Positions 34,408 to 43,542 of a DNA stretch of 64,000 nt are shown here, piece after piece; the stretch's first letter is position 1; each line of letters starts with the position of its first letter. The notes below the pieces were generated by a model. That model was not told the origin of the DNA. It worked only from the letters and a program-made list of their open reading frames with translations, and ran no database searches. The translations under genes were made by a program, and so were the position numbers. Origin of the DNA: CABMKH01 sp040797625 (lineage in GTDB: Bacteria > Bacillota > Clostridia > Tissierellales > Tissierellaceae); NCBI GenBank assembly GCA_052067355.1, contig JBQHQH010000012.1, positions 4,302-68,301 of the forward strand, written 5' to 3'.

Positions 34408-34434
34408 AAGTATTATAAATAACATATGTCATAA
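34381..34434 (+). promoter_or_regulatory. Paired operator-like sites around the DUF134 promoter
   Basis: Two similar sites with a CATATG core: TGACATATGCCATTA (34381-34395), overlapping the -35, and AACATATGTCATAA (34421-34434), just after the expected start. Their cores are about 39-42 bases apart, near four helical turns. The idealised palindrome would be ATGACATATGTCAT. Likely binding sites for the local regulator; which protein is unknown. Confidence 0.5.
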
Positions 34435-34529
34435 ACTATTGTAGATTTATCTATAAGCAGCTAAAGTCCCTATAACAGGTATCAGAAGTAATTAGAGGGT
34501 TTTTTGATTAGAATTGAGGTGATAAGATT

Positions 34530-34922
34530 ATGCCAAGACCAATGAAATGGAGAAAAGTATGTTGTCTGCCAGAAAGCAATAAATTTGGTCCTCTTGATTC
34601 CATGTCAGATGGCAAAGATAATATAAATATGACAGTTGATGAATATGAAACCATAAGGCTTATCGATTTAGAGGGCTTTACACAAGAAGAGTGTGCTAAG
34701 CAGATGAATATTGCTCGAACTACTGTTCAGGGTATTTATACCGGAGCTAGAAAAAAACTGGCCGAATCATTAGTGAATAGTAAAGTGCTGCTAATTGAGG
34801 GAGGTGAATATCGACTCTGCAACGGATTAGGAGGTGGTTGTGGCCGTGGTTGTCGTAGACATAGACATGGGCACATCGATGAGGAATATATTGTACGGAG
34901 CTCGTTGAGCAAGCGGCAATAA
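34530..34922 (+). CDS. DUF134 (UPF0251) family predicted DNA-binding protein
   Basis: 130 aa, ATG 34530 behind GAGGTGAT. N-terminal MPRPMKWRKVCCLPESNKFGP and the sigma-70 region 4-like helix-turn-helix (EYETIRLIDLEGFTQEECAKQMNIARTTVQGIYTGARKKLAE) define the family. A glycine/cysteine/histidine-rich segment (GGGCGRGCRRHRHGH) could bind metal. The family commonly neighbours NifX/NafY-type Fe-Mo cofactor-like proteins and Fe-S scaffold genes, as here. It may autoregulate through the CATATG sites upstream; this is inferred. Confidence 0.88.
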   Translation: MPRPMKWRKVCCLPESNKFGPLDSMSDGKDNINMTVDEYETIRLIDLEGFTQEECAKQMNIARTTVQGIYTGARKKLAESLVNSKVLLIEGGEYRLCNGLGGGCGRGCRRHRHGHIDEEYIVRSSLSKRQ

Positions 34923-34964
34923 TATTGAATAAATATATTCAAAATAAAAAAATGGAGGAAGAAA

Positions 34965-35324
34965 ATGATTAAAATTGCAGTAGCAAGCGAAAAGGAAATG
35001 GTAACGGAACATTTTGGACATTGTATTAATTTCAATATTTTTGAAACTGAAAATGGTCAGATTACGAAAAGTGAATCTATCTCCAATCCAGGACATAAAC
35101 CTGGATTTCTGCCAAACTTTTTAAATGATATGGGAGTTAATGTAGTCATCTCAGGAGGCATGGGAAAAGGTGCTATAGATATCTTTAATGAGAAAGACAT
35201 TGAAGTTATTACAGGAGCATCTGGTAATGCCAAAGATATTGTAAATGCATATCTTAATGGAACACTTAAGTCCACATGTTCTATTTGTCATGAGCATGAA
35301 CATCACGGTGAATGCGGAGAATAG
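34965..35324 (+). CDS. NifX/NafY-type dinitrogenase iron-molybdenum cofactor biosynthesis-like protein
   Basis: 119 aa, ATG 34965 behind GGAGGAAG. Starts MIKIAVASEKEMVTEHFGHC, continues with VISGGMGKGAIDIF and VITGASGNAKDIVNAYLNG, the RNase H-like fold of NifX/NifB C-terminus. The tail CSICHEHEHHGECGE is rich in Cys and His, suggesting metal binding. No nitrogenase genes are near; such stand-alone proteins in anaerobes are thought to handle Fe-S or other metal clusters. Co-transcribed with the DUF134 gene. Confidence 0.88.
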   Translation: MIKIAVASEKEMVTEHFGHCINFNIFETENGQITKSESISNPGHKPGFLPNFLNDMGVNVVISGGMGKGAIDIFNEKDIEVITGASGNAKDIVNAYLNGTLKSTCSICHEHEHHGECGE

Positions 35325-35403
35325 ATTATGACATGGTGAATTAAATTAATTTTGGAAATTCATAGCCTAAAGACAAGTTCAAATTAAGCAGACAACCAAA
35401 ATC

Positions 35404-35483
35404 TATGATTTTGTGTCGGATGCTAACACATCGTGAAATATCATATAGAGCATAAAACTCCATCTAATATAAGTTTTCTTTAT
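35404..35483 (+). repeat. Dispersed intergenic repeat, copy 3 (longest forward copy)
   Basis: Order of shared blocks: CTATGATTTTGTGTCGG, then CATCGTGAAATATCAT, then AAAACTCCATCTAATATAAG and TTTTCTTTATA. Blocks are shared with 47321-47408 and with the inverted copy at 9325-9392; the last block also with 6081 and 20011. A further segment shared with copy 4 (TAAATTAAT..GGAAATT) is just upstream at 35342. Confidence 0.55.
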
Positions 35484-35502
35484 ATACTTGGACATTCTAC
35501 AA

Positions 35503-35537
35503 TACCCTCCAAACTCGTAAGTGTGGAGGGTTGCTTT
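35503..35537. terminator. Hairpin between the convergent NifX-like and lipoprotein genes
   Basis: CCCTCCAAACT, loop CGTA, AGTGTGGAGGG (one mismatch): strong stem, poor T tract on both sides. Likely transcript end for one or both convergent genes. Confidence 0.55.
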
Positions 35538-35611
35538 ATATATTAGGTAATATAAACTATCTCGTTATAGATTGGCTATAGTGATATTTGATATATTATG
35601 GCTTGCATATT

Positions 35612-36010
35612 TTATTTAGAGGTTATATCTAATAGAATCTCATTATTTTTACTGTAAATTAAGATTAAAGCTGTATGATCGTCTTTTTCAACTTGGAGCA
35701 TATTGGGTTTTCCATCAAAAGTGGTTTGCCACCCATCATTAATGAGGATTTCTTCATATTCACTAAGGGCATTTTCAATATCAACATCTTTTACTACATA
35801 GGTAACTTTTTTTAATTCTGGTGTTTGATTTTCATTTTCTTCATTATTATCTGTTTCATTATTATCTATTTCATTGTTTTCTGTCTCATTAGTTTTTGCA
35901 ACCATATTATTATATGATGGAAGATATGGAAATTCCTTGGTATATGAGACCCTAGGACCACAAGAAATTAAAAAGATAGATAATGTTAATAATATTAGTA
36001 AACGTTTCAT
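35612..36010 (-). CDS. Small lipoprotein of unknown function
   Basis: 132 aa. The start (ATG 36010-36008) follows AAGGAGGT; a longer frame to 36043 is not needed. Signal KRLLILLTLSIFLISCGP with lipobox LISC places it on the outer membrane face. Residues ~40-60 are a low-complexity acidic linker made of NETDNNE-type repeats. The C-terminal ~75 residues (KKVTYVVKDVDIENALSEYE, then GWQTTFDGKPNMLQVEKDDH) form a small alpha/beta domain not recognised. Alone between polA and the NifX-like gene. Confidence 0.7.
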   Translation of the reverse strand: MKRLLILLTLSIFLISCGPRVSYTKEFPYLPSYNNMVAKTNETENNEIDNNETDNNEENENQTPELKKVTYVVKDVDIENALSEYEEILINDGWQTTFDGKPNMLQVEKDDHTALILIYSKNNEILLDITSK

Positions 36011-36202
36011 AAAGTATACCTCCTTCATAGCTAGTATTTCCAAAATGGAAATATATATTTATATTTTATTTTCTATTAAGGAATTTAAAAAGATTAAATA
36101 ATAACGTTAAAATTAGAAGATTTTTTATAATAATACCTTGTTTACTCATATTCAATTTTAAGGTATACTTAAATATATGGAGCAAAAACTAGGAGTGATC
36201 TG

Positions 36203-38872
36203 ATGGATAACAAAAAATTAATGATAATAGATGGTAGTTCCCTATTGCATAGGGCATTTTATGCTTTACCTCTTCTATCTACAAAAGATGGAATATATAC
36301 CAATGGAGTATATGGATTTTTAACTATGTTATATAGAATTAGAGATGAATATAATCCAGAATACATATGTGTTGCTTTTGATAAAAAAGGACCTACTTTT
36401 AGACATAAAGAATATGGAGAATATAAGGGTACAAGACAATCTACACCTACTGAACTGGCACAACAATTTCCAATTATAAGACAAGTACTTAAAGCCATGA
36501 ATATTGTGACTTTAGAGATGTCTGAATATGAAGCAGATGATATTGCAGGAACTTTAGCTAGAATAGGTGAAGAAAATGGAATGGAAACAATATTAGTTAC
36601 AGGAGATAAGGATTATTTTCAATTGGCAAGAGATAATGTTAAGGTTCTATTGACTAGAAAGGGAATTACGGAATTAGAGATATTCGATAGAGACAAGATA
36701 GTCATAGAATATGGAATTGAACCAAAGCAGCTTATAGATTTAAAAGGGTTAATGGGAGATAATTCAGATAATATTCCAGGAGTTCCAGGAATTGGAGAGA
36801 AAACAGGGTTAAAATTAATCAGAGAATTTGGTAATATAGAAGATGTATATAAGAATATAGATAAGATAAGCGGTAAAAAATTAAAAGAAAATCTGATTGA
36901 AAATGAAAATATAGCCTATTTAAGTAGGAAATTAGGAGAAATAATTACAAATGTTCCATTAGATATAGAAATTGAAGACCTTAGAGTAAAGACGGAAAAT
37001 TGGGATGAACTGATTCCATTATATGATGAATATGAATTTAAAAGCCTGATGGATAGGATACCAGATAGTTTAAAATCAAAAGAAGAAGTTCATAGGGAAT
37101 TTAAATATGAAGTTCTTAAATCAGAGGATTTTAAAAGAGTAGTAGATCTGATCAGAGAAAAGGAGAAATTTGCTTTCAAGTTTTTAGTAGATGGATTGAG
37201 TCTTATGGAAGAGGAGATTATAGCCATAGGAATTAAGATAGAAGAGAGTCCAATCTATTATATAGACCTATCGGATGGATATGATGAGTTTATCGAAGGG
37301 TTTAAATCCATATTTGAAGATGAGTCCATAGAAAAAATAGGATATCAGCTAAAAAGTGATATTATAATGTTATTTAGGCTGGGTATTAAGATAAAAAAAT
37401 ATGTATATGATGCAATGATCGCTCAATATCTGATAAATCCAAGTCAAAATGACTATTCTATAAATAAGTTAAGTGAAGAATATCTCAGCTATTATGGAAT
37501 AGATGAAGAGACGATATTGGGAAAAGGTAAAAAACAAAAGAGTTTTATGGATATAGACATAGAGCAAAGAATTCATTATATAGCCTTTATACTTGAAACA
37601 GTTTATGGGCTAGAACCTATTATGATGGATAAAATTGAAGAGTTTAATATGGAAGAACTATATTATGAGGTTGAATTACCTCTAATAGAGGTATTAGCCT
37701 ATATGGAATTTATAGGTTTTAAAATAGATAGAGAAGAATTAAATAGATTAGGAAAAGAATATGAAGAAGAAATAGACACTCTTACAAATGATATACATGA
37801 TCTAGCAGGTATGGAATTCAATATTAACTCTCCAAAACAAATAGGTGAAGTATTATTTGAAAAGTTGGAGTTACCTGTGATAAAGAAGACTAAGACTGGT
37901 TATTCAACAAATGTGGAAGTTTTAGAAAAGTTGATAGATCAACATCCTATAATTTCAAAGATATTGAGATATAGACAGATTGTAAAATTAAAATCTACTT
38001 ATATAGATGGGCTTGTAAAATTGATCAATCCCAAGACAAGTAGAGTACACTCTAGTTTTAATCAGACTATAACTACAACTGGTAGGATTTCAAGTACAGA
38101 ACCTAATTTACAAAACATACCTGTAAGAACTGAGGATGGAAGGAAAATTAGGAAGGCATTTATATCAGCTAAACCTGAATATAGATTAGTAGATGCAGAC
38201 TATTCTCAAATTGAATTGAGAGTATTGGCTCATATATCTAAGGATATAAAGATGATAGAAGCTTTTATTCACAATCAAGATATTCATCAAAAGACTGCAT
38301 CAGAAGTGTTCCATCTTCCCATGGATGAAGTTACACCTATACTTAGAAATAATGCAAAGGCTGTAAACTTTGGTATTGTCTATGGGATTTCAGACTATGG
38401 ATTGTCTAGGGATTTAAATATCTCTAGAAAAGATGCTAAAGAGTATATAGATAATTATCTAGCTAATTATGAAGGAGTTAAAAACTTCATGGAAAATATT
38501 ATTGAAGAGGGAAAGCAAAGTGGATATGTGGAAACCCTTCTTCACAGGAGAAGATATATACCTGAGCTGAAAGCTAAAAACTACAATGTGAGGTCATTTG
38601 GAGAAAGAGTGGCATTAAACACTCCTATTCAGGGTAGTGCTGCAGACATAATTAAGGTGGCAATGGTTAGAGTATATAATGAACTAAAAAAGAGAAAATT
38701 AAAATCTAGACTTATTCTTCAAGTTCATGACGAATTAATTATAGAGACATATGATGGAGAAGAGAATGAGATTATAGAATTACTTAAAGATATTATGGAA
38801 GACTCCATTAAATTAGATGTTCCACTGAAGGTAGATATAGAAATAGGTGACAGTTGGTATGAGACCCATTAA
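36203..38872 (+). CDS. polA: DNA polymerase I
   Basis: 889 aa, ATG 36203. Domains: 5'-3' exonuclease/flap nuclease (residues ~1-290: MIIDGSSLLHRAFYALP, EYEADDIAGTLA, GDKDYFQL, LMGDNSDNIPGVPGIGEKT), a 3'-5' exonuclease-like domain (~300-490), and the polymerase (~500-889: VDADYSQIELRVLAHIS, NAKAVNFGIVYGISDYGLS, LQVHDELIIET). In the middle domain the usual FDxET acid pair is replaced by FKFLVDGL, so proofreading is probably absent, as in Bacillus Pol I. Its end overlaps coaE by 14 bases. Confidence 0.96.
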   Translation: MDNKKLMIIDGSSLLHRAFYALPLLSTKDGIYTNGVYGFLTMLYRIRDEYNPEYICVAFDKKGPTFRHKEYGEYKGTRQSTPTELAQQFPIIRQVLKAMNIVTLEMSEYEADDIAGTLARIGEENGMETILVTGDKDYFQLARDNVKVLLTRKGITELEIFDRDKIVIEYGIEPKQLIDLKGLMGDNSDNIPGVPGIGEKTGLKLIREFGNIEDVYKNIDKISGKKLKENLIENENIAYLSRKLGEIITNVPLDIEIEDLRVKTENWDELIPLYDEYEFKSLMDRIPDSLKSKEEVHREFKYEVLKSEDFKRVVDLIREKEKFAFKFLVDGLSLMEEEIIAIGIKIEESPIYYIDLSDGYDEFIEGFKSIFEDESIEKIGYQLKSDIIMLFRLGIKIKKYVYDAMIAQYLINPSQNDYSINKLSEEYLSYYGIDEETILGKGKKQKSFMDIDIEQRIHYIAFILETVYGLEPIMMDKIEEFNMEELYYEVELPLIEVLAYMEFIGFKIDREELNRLGKEYEEEIDTLTNDIHDLAGMEFNINSPKQIGEVLFEKLELPVIKKTKTGYSTNVEVLEKLIDQHPIISKILRYRQIVKLKSTYIDGLVKLINPKTSRVHSSFNQTITTTGRISSTEPNLQNIPVRTEDGRKIRKAFISAKPEYRLVDADYSQIELRVLAHISKDIKMIEAFIHNQDIHQKTASEVFHLPMDEVTPILRNNAKAVNFGIVYGISDYGLSRDLNISRKDAKEYIDNYLANYEGVKNFMENIIEEGKQSGYVETLLHRRRYIPELKAKNYNVRSFGERVALNTPIQGSAADIIKVAMVRVYNELKKRKLKSRLILQVHDELIIETYDGEENEIIELLKDIMEDSIKLDVPLKVDIEIGDSWYETH

Positions 38873-39476
38873 TTGTAAGTTAATAGGCTTGACAGGAGGA
38901 ATAGCATCTGGCAAATCCACAGTATCTTCTATATTAGCCCACAGAGGATATAGAATTATAGATGCAGATAAAATTGCCAGGGAAATAGTAGAAGTTGGAA
39001 AGCCAGCATATACTAAAATTTTAAATCAATTTGGAGATATCCTACTGTCAGAGGATAAAAGCATAGATAGAAAAAAATTAGGAAAGTTGGTCTTCTATGA
39101 TAAGAGGCTTCTTAAAAAGTTAGAAGATATTACCCATCCGTATATCTTTCAAGAAATAAAAAAACAGATAGATGAATATTCTAAGAATAGCGATATTATA
39201 TTTGTAGATATTCCCCTATTATACGAATCATATGATTATATCAATATCTATCATATAGATTTCGATGAAGTATGGCTAGTATATATAGATGAAAAGACTC
39301 AATTAGAACGATTGATGTCAAGGGATAATCTAGATAGAGATGAAGCTGTGATAAGAGTTAAGTCACAGATATCTATGGAAGATAAAAAAAAGAAATCTAC
39401 TAGGATAATTGATAATAGAGGGAGTATTTCAGATTTAATTATAAATGTAAATATGGCATTAGAGGAGCTAGACTAG
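38859..39476 (+). CDS. coaE: Dephospho-CoA kinase
   Basis: 205 aa. ATG 38859 is eight bases after AGGTGA inside the polA end; GTG 38847 overlaps that site. Last step of CoA synthesis: phosphorylation of dephospho-CoA. P-loop LTGGIASGKSTVS, then DADKIAREIVEVGKPA, DITHPYIFQEIK and FVDIPLLYES. polA-coaE adjacency is common in Clostridia. Confidence 0.95.
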   Translation: MRPINCKLIGLTGGIASGKSTVSSILAHRGYRIIDADKIAREIVEVGKPAYTKILNQFGDILLSEDKSIDRKKLGKLVFYDKRLLKKLEDITHPYIFQEIKKQIDEYSKNSDIIFVDIPLLYESYDYINIYHIDFDEVWLVYIDEKTQLERLMSRDNLDRDEAVIRVKSQISMEDKKKKSTRIIDNRGSISDLIINVNMALEELD

Positions 39477-39492
39477 GTATGGAGGGGTTTGT

Positions 39493-40131
39493 TTGATTAA
39501 AAGACTAAGAATATTGACAAGAAGATTATTGTTGATAATTGTTTTTTTGATTGCTTTTAGTGTGGTTATTTCTACTCTATATCCTTTAGGATATAGAGAT
39601 TATATAAATCAATATTCAGAGGAATATGGAATAGATCCATTTTTAATTGCAGCAATTATAAATGTTGAGAGCAGATATGATAGAGAAGCAGTATCCCCAA
39701 AAGATGCAAAGGGATTGATGCAAATAGGACCTAAGACTGGAGAATGGGCTAGTCAAGAATTGGGAATAGAATCATATGATGAAAGTATGCTGTTTCAACC
39801 TGATGTCAATATTCGAATAGGAGCTTGGTATCTTAATAAATTAAGAGGAGAATTTGGAGATAATTTAGATTTGATTCTAGCAGCATATAATGGTGGAAGT
39901 GGAAATGTTCAGAAATGGAGACTAGATGAGAGATACTCTAAAGATGGAGTAAATCTAGATAGAATTCCATTTAAAGAAACAGAAGAGTATGTAAAGAAGG
40001 TCAAGTTAAATATTAAGATATATAGGACTATATACAAGGAATATATATATAAGTCAGATAATATAAGCTCTAAATATATAGACTTAATAAATTACTTTAA
40101 GAGATATCTGAAGGAATATCTGCGGGATTAG
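39493..40131 (+). CDS. Membrane-anchored lytic transglycosylase (SLT domain)
   Basis: 212 aa from TTG 39493 behind GGAGGGG. An N-terminal signal-anchor (LLLIIVFLIAFSVVISTLYP) is followed by the SLT/GEWL fold: FLIAAIINVESRYDREAVSP with the catalytic glutamate, AKGLMQIGPKTGEWA, and LILAAYNGGSGNVQKW. It cleaves peptidoglycan glycan strands at the outer face. It follows polA-coaE, a usual clostridial order. Confidence 0.9.
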   Translation: MIKRLRILTRRLLLIIVFLIAFSVVISTLYPLGYRDYINQYSEEYGIDPFLIAAIINVESRYDREAVSPKDAKGLMQIGPKTGEWASQELGIESYDESMLFQPDVNIRIGAWYLNKLRGEFGDNLDLILAAYNGGSGNVQKWRLDERYSKDGVNLDRIPFKETEEYVKKVKLNIKIYRTIYKEYIYKSDNISSKYIDLINYFKRYLKEYLRD

Positions 40132-40149
40132 GTAGATAGGGGGAAACAG

Positions 40150-41880
40150 ATGAAACTGAATAAATATATTCTATTATGTATATCATTGGCATTGGTATTG
40201 ATATTAGGTATAGCATGTGACAGTGGTATCAAGATTGATGATATGGAGAAGGATATAAAGGATATAACTACATCAGGACAAGCTCCTGTAGAAGGGGGAG
40301 AGGTTGTATTACCATTGACCAATTTTGGTACATTAAATCCTCTCCTAACAGATAATTTTTATTACTATCAATTTAGTAAACTTATATTTGAGGGACTCTT
40401 TGAATTTGACAAAGATTTAGATGTGGTTCCTAAACTAGCTGATACCTATAGTATATATGATAATGGAAAGACCATATCTGTAAGGCTAAAGGACAATATT
40501 AAATGGCATGATGGGAAAGAAGTTACATCCAAGGATGTTGAGTTTACAATATCCGCTATTAAATATGAGGGTAAAAATGGGACATATGGAAAAGCATTTG
40601 AAAGTATGTTAGGAGCTGGAGGAATTTCAAATATAAATCGAGTAGTAAATACAAAGATCATAGATGACAAGAATATAGAGATCTATTTTGATAAAGAATA
40701 CAGCAACAATCTAGAGACCTTGACATTCCCAATTATTCCAAGGCATAGATTCTATGACGGTAGTGAAAGTAAGGCATATAGAAATGCTTTAGATGATAAA
40801 GATTATATACCAGTTGGTACTGGACCATATAAATTTGTCAGTTATGAGAAATTTAAAACAGTAAGCTTAGAAAAAAATAAGAATTATTGGAATGGTACTC
40901 CCTATATAGATAGAGTAATAGGGAGAGTTTTAGAAGATGAAGAGTTGATTTTAACAGCTTTTGAAACTGGACAAATCAATTTTACATCTACAATTGGTAT
41001 AGATTGGGACAAATATAAACAGAATAATAGAATCAAGGTATTGGAATATATATCTTCAAGTTATGAATTTTTAGGGTTTAATTTCAATAACAATATACTA
41101 GGAGGGGAGAAGGGATCAGACATAAGAAAGGCTATTAACTATGGAATTGATAGACAAGCTATTATACAAAAAGTAGCTTTAGGACATGGAACTCAAATAG
41201 ATGTCCCAATACATCCTAATTCTTATCTTGTATCTAATATTGGCAATACGTATGGATATAATGTTGAGAAAGCTAAAATGATTTTAACTGATGCTGGGTT
41301 TAGAGATAGTGATGGAGATGGGATATTAGAAGATGAACAAGGTAATAGATTGTCTTTTAAACTGGTGACAAATTCCTATAATATATATAGACTTAGAATG
41401 GCAGAGATGATTTCTGAATATCTAAAAGAACTAGGTATAGAGATTCGCATGGACTTAGACACTAGCTTTAAGGAGAATATAAGTGAAAAAATGAAGTTAG
41501 AGCAATGGGAAGCTATCAATGCCAAGATCAAAAAGGGAGATTTTGATATAGCATTATTGGGATGGGAGACATCCATTACCCCTGATTTATTCTCAATGTT
41601 CCATAGCTCTCAAATAAATGGAGGAAATTTTATTAGAATAAAAAGTGAAGAGATGGATGGACTTATAGATGAGATACTTTATATAACCAATAGAGAAGAA
41701 AAGGTTCAAAGATATGAAAAATTGCAGGAATTTATCATTGATGAGTTACCATATGTAAGTTTGTTTTTCAAAAATAAGGGATTATTGATGGATACAAAGA
41801 TAGCAGGTCCTTTAGATCCCAATTTTTTCAATCTATATAATGGGTTAGAGAATTGCTTTATCCCTGAAGATTTACAGTAA
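40150..41880 (+). CDS. Peptide ABC transporter substrate-binding lipoprotein (OppA/DppA family)
   Basis: 576 aa, ATG 40150 behind AGGGGGAA. Lipoprotein signal LALVLILGIACDSG (lipobox cysteine ~residue 24). SBP family 5: YQFSKLIFEGLFEFDKDLDV, IKWHDGKEVTSKDVEFTI, YIPVGTGPYKFVSYE and RKAINYGIDRQAII. No permease or ATPase genes are adjacent, so it is an orphan binding protein that may use a transporter encoded elsewhere. Peptides are the likely ligand in a proteolytic anaerobe, but related proteins bind other solutes. Confidence 0.9.
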   Translation: MKLNKYILLCISLALVLILGIACDSGIKIDDMEKDIKDITTSGQAPVEGGEVVLPLTNFGTLNPLLTDNFYYYQFSKLIFEGLFEFDKDLDVVPKLADTYSIYDNGKTISVRLKDNIKWHDGKEVTSKDVEFTISAIKYEGKNGTYGKAFESMLGAGGISNINRVVNTKIIDDKNIEIYFDKEYSNNLETLTFPIIPRHRFYDGSESKAYRNALDDKDYIPVGTGPYKFVSYEKFKTVSLEKNKNYWNGTPYIDRVIGRVLEDEELILTAFETGQINFTSTIGIDWDKYKQNNRIKVLEYISSSYEFLGFNFNNNILGGEKGSDIRKAINYGIDRQAIIQKVALGHGTQIDVPIHPNSYLVSNIGNTYGYNVEKAKMILTDAGFRDSDGDGILEDEQGNRLSFKLVTNSYNIYRLRMAEMISEYLKELGIEIRMDLDTSFKENISEKMKLEQWEAINAKIKKGDFDIALLGWETSITPDLFSMFHSSQINGGNFIRIKSEEMDGLIDEILYITNREEKVQRYEKLQEFIIDELPYVSLFFKNKGLLMDTKIAGPLDPNFFNLYNGLENCFIPEDLQ

Positions 41881-41934
41881 TCTTCACTTGAAAAAAAGAG
41901 AGAAAGAGTTATAATATTAGGTAGCATGCAATAT

Positions 41935-42021
41935 GCAGGGGTGGTGGAACTGGTAGACACGATAGTTTGAGGGGCTATTGCTTGAAAAAGCATGAGGGTT
42001 CAAATCCCTTCTCCTGCACCA
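41935..42021 (+). tRNA. tRNA-Leu (anticodon GAG)
   Basis: 87 nt with encoded CCA. Acceptor GCAGGGG (41935-41941) pairs with CTCCTGC (42011-42017, one G-T). Anticodon stem ATAGT/GCTAT with loop TTGAGGG gives GAG. A long variable arm (TGCTTGAAAAAGCA) and GGTTCAAATCC T arm are present. A TATAAT lies just upstream near 41910. Confidence 0.95.
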
Positions 42022-42145
42022 TTATTTTGATATTACAGCTACCTAATATTTTAATGTTCAAAAAATTTCCTTTTAATTCTAACTTGTGTACTTTTTTAAC
42101 AATTAATGCTATAATAATAAATGGTGTTGAGCAAAGGGGCAAAGC

Positions 42146-42173
42146 TTGACTATTTTATGTATAAAACTATAAT
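42146..42173 (+). promoter_or_regulatory. Promoter of the rnf operon
   Basis: TTGACT (42146-42151), 16-base spacer, TATAAT (42168-42173), 22 bases before rnfC. A second TATAAT near 42111 may serve an upstream start. Confidence 0.7.
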
Positions 42174-42195
42174 ACGATAAAGAGGTGGAATAAGA

Positions 42196-43524
42196 ATGAG
42201 ACTTGACAATCTCACTTTTAAAGGTGGAGTCCATATTAAGGATAAAAAGGAATTAACCAAAGATAAAGCCGTAGAAAAGGCAAGAGAACCAGAAGTAGTT
42301 TATATTCCTCTACATCAACATGTGGGCGCACCATGTAAAGCTTTAGTGAAGGCGAAAGATACTGTAAAAGTAGGCCAAAAAATTGGTGATTCTGATGCTT
42401 CATTAACTGCACCTGTCCATTCTAGTGTTTCTGGAATTGTAAAAGGTATAGAGAAACTATATACTCATGATGGATATAAAGTTGACTGTGTAGTTATAGA
42501 ATCTGATGGCCTAAATGAAATACATGAATCAGTTAAACCAAAAGGAAGTATAGAGGATTTAACTAAAGAAGAGATAGTGCAAATTATCAGAGAAGCAGGA
42601 GTCGTAGGAATGGGAGGAGCAGCGTTTCCGATGTACTCCAAATTAGCATCTGCAGAAGATTCTAAAATTGATACCGTTATCTTAAATGGCGCAGAATGTG
42701 AACCATATTTAACATCTGATCATAGGATGATGTTAGAAAAACCTGAATTAGTAATTACTGGGTTAGAGTTAATCATGAAATGTTTTAATGCTAAAAATGG
42801 TTATATAGGTGTGGAAGATAACAAGAAAGATGCAATAGAGAGTCTAAATAATGCAATTAAAAATAAAGATAAGATGAAAGTTGTTTCCCTAAAGACTAAA
42901 TTCCCACAAGGTGATTCCAATAGGGTGGTAGATTCTATCTGTAATAGAGTTGTACCAGAAGGAGGACGCTGCAAAGATGTAAATACAATAGTAAACAATG
43001 TATGTACTGCGGCAGCAGCTGCAGAGGCAGTCCTACAAGGTAAACCCCTATATGAAAGAATTGTAACTGTATCAGGTAATGGAATTAAAGAACCTAAGAA
43101 TCTATTAGTAAAGATAGGGACAACCATAGGTGATATATTAGAACAATGTGGTGGATTTAATGGCAAGCCAGGAAAGGTAATAGTTGGTGGACCTATGACT
43201 GGATTTACTCAATTTACACTTGATACACCTATTTCTAAAGGAGTTACTGGAATTGTAGTGCTTACTGAAGAAGAGACAAAGGTAGAAAAAGTACTTCCAT
43301 GTATAAAATGTGGTAAATGTGTAACAGTATGCCCCGTACATTTAGAGCCATTGTTTATTGCCGCAAATGCATTACATGATAGATTTGATGTGGCTGAAAA
43401 TCTTCATGCTCTATCTTGCATAGGATGTGGTAGCTGTTCTTATGTCTGTCCATCTAAGAGACCATTGACAGAAGCTATAGTCCATGCAAAGAAAGAAATA
43501 ACCTTGAAAAACAAGAAATCATAA
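42196..43524 (+). CDS. rnfC: Rnf complex subunit C
   Basis: 442 aa, ATG 42196 behind AGAGGTGG. Peripheral NADH/FMN and Fe-S subunit of the ferredoxin:NAD+ oxidoreductase. REAGVVGMGGAAFPMYSKL is the glycine-rich flavin/NADH site, NGAECEPYLTSDHRMM follows, and two [4Fe-4S] motifs end it: CIKCGKCVTVCPVH and CIGCGSCSYVCPSKRP. First gene of rnfCDGEAB, the usual clostridial order. The complex couples ferredoxin oxidation to Na+ or H+ export; which ion cannot be read from this subunit alone. Confidence 0.96.
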   Translation: MRLDNLTFKGGVHIKDKKELTKDKAVEKAREPEVVYIPLHQHVGAPCKALVKAKDTVKVGQKIGDSDASLTAPVHSSVSGIVKGIEKLYTHDGYKVDCVVIESDGLNEIHESVKPKGSIEDLTKEEIVQIIREAGVVGMGGAAFPMYSKLASAEDSKIDTVILNGAECEPYLTSDHRMMLEKPELVITGLELIMKCFNAKNGYIGVEDNKKDAIESLNNAIKNKDKMKVVSLKTKFPQGDSNRVVDSICNRVVPEGGRCKDVNTIVNNVCTAAAAAEAVLQGKPLYERIVTVSGNGIKEPKNLLVKIGTTIGDILEQCGGFNGKPGKVIVGGPMTGFTQFTLDTPISKGVTGIVVLTEEETKVEKVLPCIKCGKCVTVCPVHLEPLFIAANALHDRFDVAENLHALSCIGCGSCSYVCPSKRPLTEAIVHAKKEITLKNKKS

Positions 43525-43542
43525 TTGTAAGGAGGAGTTGGA

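Noticed and set aside
34497..34516. Attenuator before the DUF134 gene (CCCT...AGGG followed by T6)
   Set aside because: The stem is only four bases with a long loop; too weak to call.
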